Assembly: GCF_017377855.1 (NCBI RefSeq)
Contig: NZ_JAFREP010000043.1
Location: 1 to 64,000, forward strand
Length of the DNA: 64,000 bases
Origin: Acanthopleuribacter pedis
GTDB taxonomy: Bacteria; Acidobacteriota; Holophagae; Acanthopleuribacterales; Acanthopleuribacteraceae
Direction of reading: 5' to 3'
The translations under genes and the position numbers were made by a program. This document shows positions 63,284-64,000 of the stretch, in pieces (position 1 is the stretch's first letter; every line of letters starts with the position of its first letter). The notes under the pieces are model-generated. The model saw nothing but the letters and a program-made list of their open reading frames with translations. It did no database searches and was not told the origin of the DNA.

Positions 63284-64000
63284 ATGAAATCACTGAATTC
63301 GCGCTCGATTCGATTACAAAGCCGACCCCGACGCAGCCTGGGCCTTCCCGCGCATATGGTGCGCCGCCGCTTGCTTGGGGTCCTCTCGGCGGCAACCCTG
63401 CTCCTCACCGCGGTGGTGGTGCTGCGCTTCCGGTTGTTGGATCCGCGCGGCTGGGGTTACGCGCTTTATTGGATCCACGACACGCTTTACCTGCCGCTCA
63501 TCGGCTACGGCCTGCGCCTGTTCTGGCCGTGGAGTTTGATTTGGTGGGGCGTGGGCGCGGTGTTCGCCCTGGTTTGGCTGGCTTGGTTTTTATCGGCGCC
63601 GACCCTGCTGCAGCAGCCCCGATTAAAAATTACCCATTATCTACTGAGCCGTCCTCGCTACCACGGGCTCCTGGTCAAAGCGGCAACCTGGCCGGCCCGA
63701 GCGGGATTTCCACAGACGTTGTTGCTGGATCACCTGGAAATGCTTTGGCGGATCCGCGCGGATCAAACCGCGGGCAAGCGCGAGCCGAACGCGGCGCCGC
63801 TCGCTGATTTGGCGTTGCTTTATGACCGTCTGCGCCCTTTGCACGACACCCACCACCGTTTGGTCGCGCTCCAACTGCTGACGTCGACCTGGGTTGCATT
63901 GCGGTGTTTCGGCGGCGACGACAGCGCGCTCGTCACCGCCCTCAAAACCCGGGTGCTGGGTATGCTGACCCGACGGGGCGAGGGTTACCTGTTGGTCACC
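63284..64000 (+). CDS. Membrane protein, 5' part (cut by window end)
   Basis: Open to the last base, 239 codons visible. Begins MKSLNSRSIRLQSRPRRSLG. A basic cytosolic N-terminus is followed by a membrane helix (about 33-47, LLGVLSAATLLLTAVVVL), a loop with WGYALYWIHDTLYLPL, and a second helix (about 85-103, SLIWWGVGAVFALVWLAWFL). The rest is probably cytoplasmic and helical (LLLDHLEMLWRIRADQTAGK; HRLVALQLLTSTWVALRCF). No family recognised. The start is the first ATG after the MITE; ribosome-binding site weak. Confidence 0.7.
   Translation, partial: MKSLNSRSIRLQSRPRRSLGLPAHMVRRRLLGVLSAATLLLTAVVVLRFRLLDPRGWGYALYWIHDTLYLPLIGYGLRLFWPWSLIWWGVGAVFALVWLAWFLSAPTLLQQPRLKITHYLLSRPRYHGLLVKAATWPARAGFPQTLLLDHLEMLWRIRADQTAGKREPNAAPLADLALLYDRLRPLHDTHHRLVALQLLTSTWVALRCFGGDDSALVTALKTRVLGMLTRRGEGYLLVT

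Noticed and set aside
63211..63807. 198-codon frame at the window end
   Set aside because: Starts in the MITE and runs in a different frame from the membrane-protein gene at 63284, which has proper hydrophobic helices and stays open to the end.

Overview
This 64 kb window is ordinary bacterial chromosome of moderately high GC that carries one large secondary-lipid or polyketide gene cluster and an unusual load of intergenic repeats. The gene content suggests a Gram-negative acidobacterium-like organism, possibly a marine Holophagae/Acanthopleuribacter relative. The reasons are an Oar-type TonB receptor with an N-terminal carboxypeptidase-regulatory domain, a second large TonB receptor, a PUFA-type synthase, 7TM-AraC and PAS-histidine-kinase regulators, and many secreted proteins of unknown function. 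The taxonomic call is inference from gene families only.

Layout. 1-5,800: a dispersed repeat with an internal 16-bp tandem array, tRNA-Arg(ACG), a 2TM-RCK K+ channel, a YciO/Sua5 protein, dTDP-glucose 4,6-dehydratase, a DUF4126 membrane protein, then a 900-bp repeat island (31-bp array, 118-bp inverted repeat, 15-bp array). 5,800-11,700: TonB receptor, a secreted repeat-rich protein, an inverted copy of the window-start repeat, and a four-tRNA operon (Gly-Cys-Leu-Gly). 12,600-18,100: two universal stress proteins, a PAS hybrid kinase and a periplasmic ABC_sub_bind-like protein. 18,989-21,847: Oar-like receptor.

22,500-38,383 is the main point of interest. It encodes two giant synthases, NPD/ER-KS-AT-ACP-ACP-KR and KS-AT-DH-PPTase-like, followed by a free ACP, two homologous alpha/beta hydrolases and a GT1 glycosyltransferase in one compact operon, and then an SDR after a gap. 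Together they look like a machine that builds a reduced acyl chain on PUFA-type ACPs, releases it and glycosylates it, comparable in logic to heterocyst-glycolipid or PUFA synthases but with a different domain arrangement. Two inverted repeats of the box CTGAAAA lie upstream.

39,368-64,000: a secreted subtilase with two PPC domains, a DUF4291 protein, tRNA-Arg(CCT), an orphan 435-aa gene, two tRNA-like sequences with aberrant structure, a MITE-like element with target-site duplications, a broken zeta-toxin-like kinase with an overlapping small partner, a sigma-54 activator divergent from an oxidoreductase pair, a beta-propeller protein, a tiny secreted Cys-rich peptide, an AraC regulator, a fatty-acid-hydroxylase-family enzyme, a lipase-like protein, a nucleotidyltransferase pair, a 70-bp direct duplication, a triple parvulin/TatD/TcdA run, a secreted EEP nuclease-like protein, a second MITE copy and a membrane protein cut by the window end.
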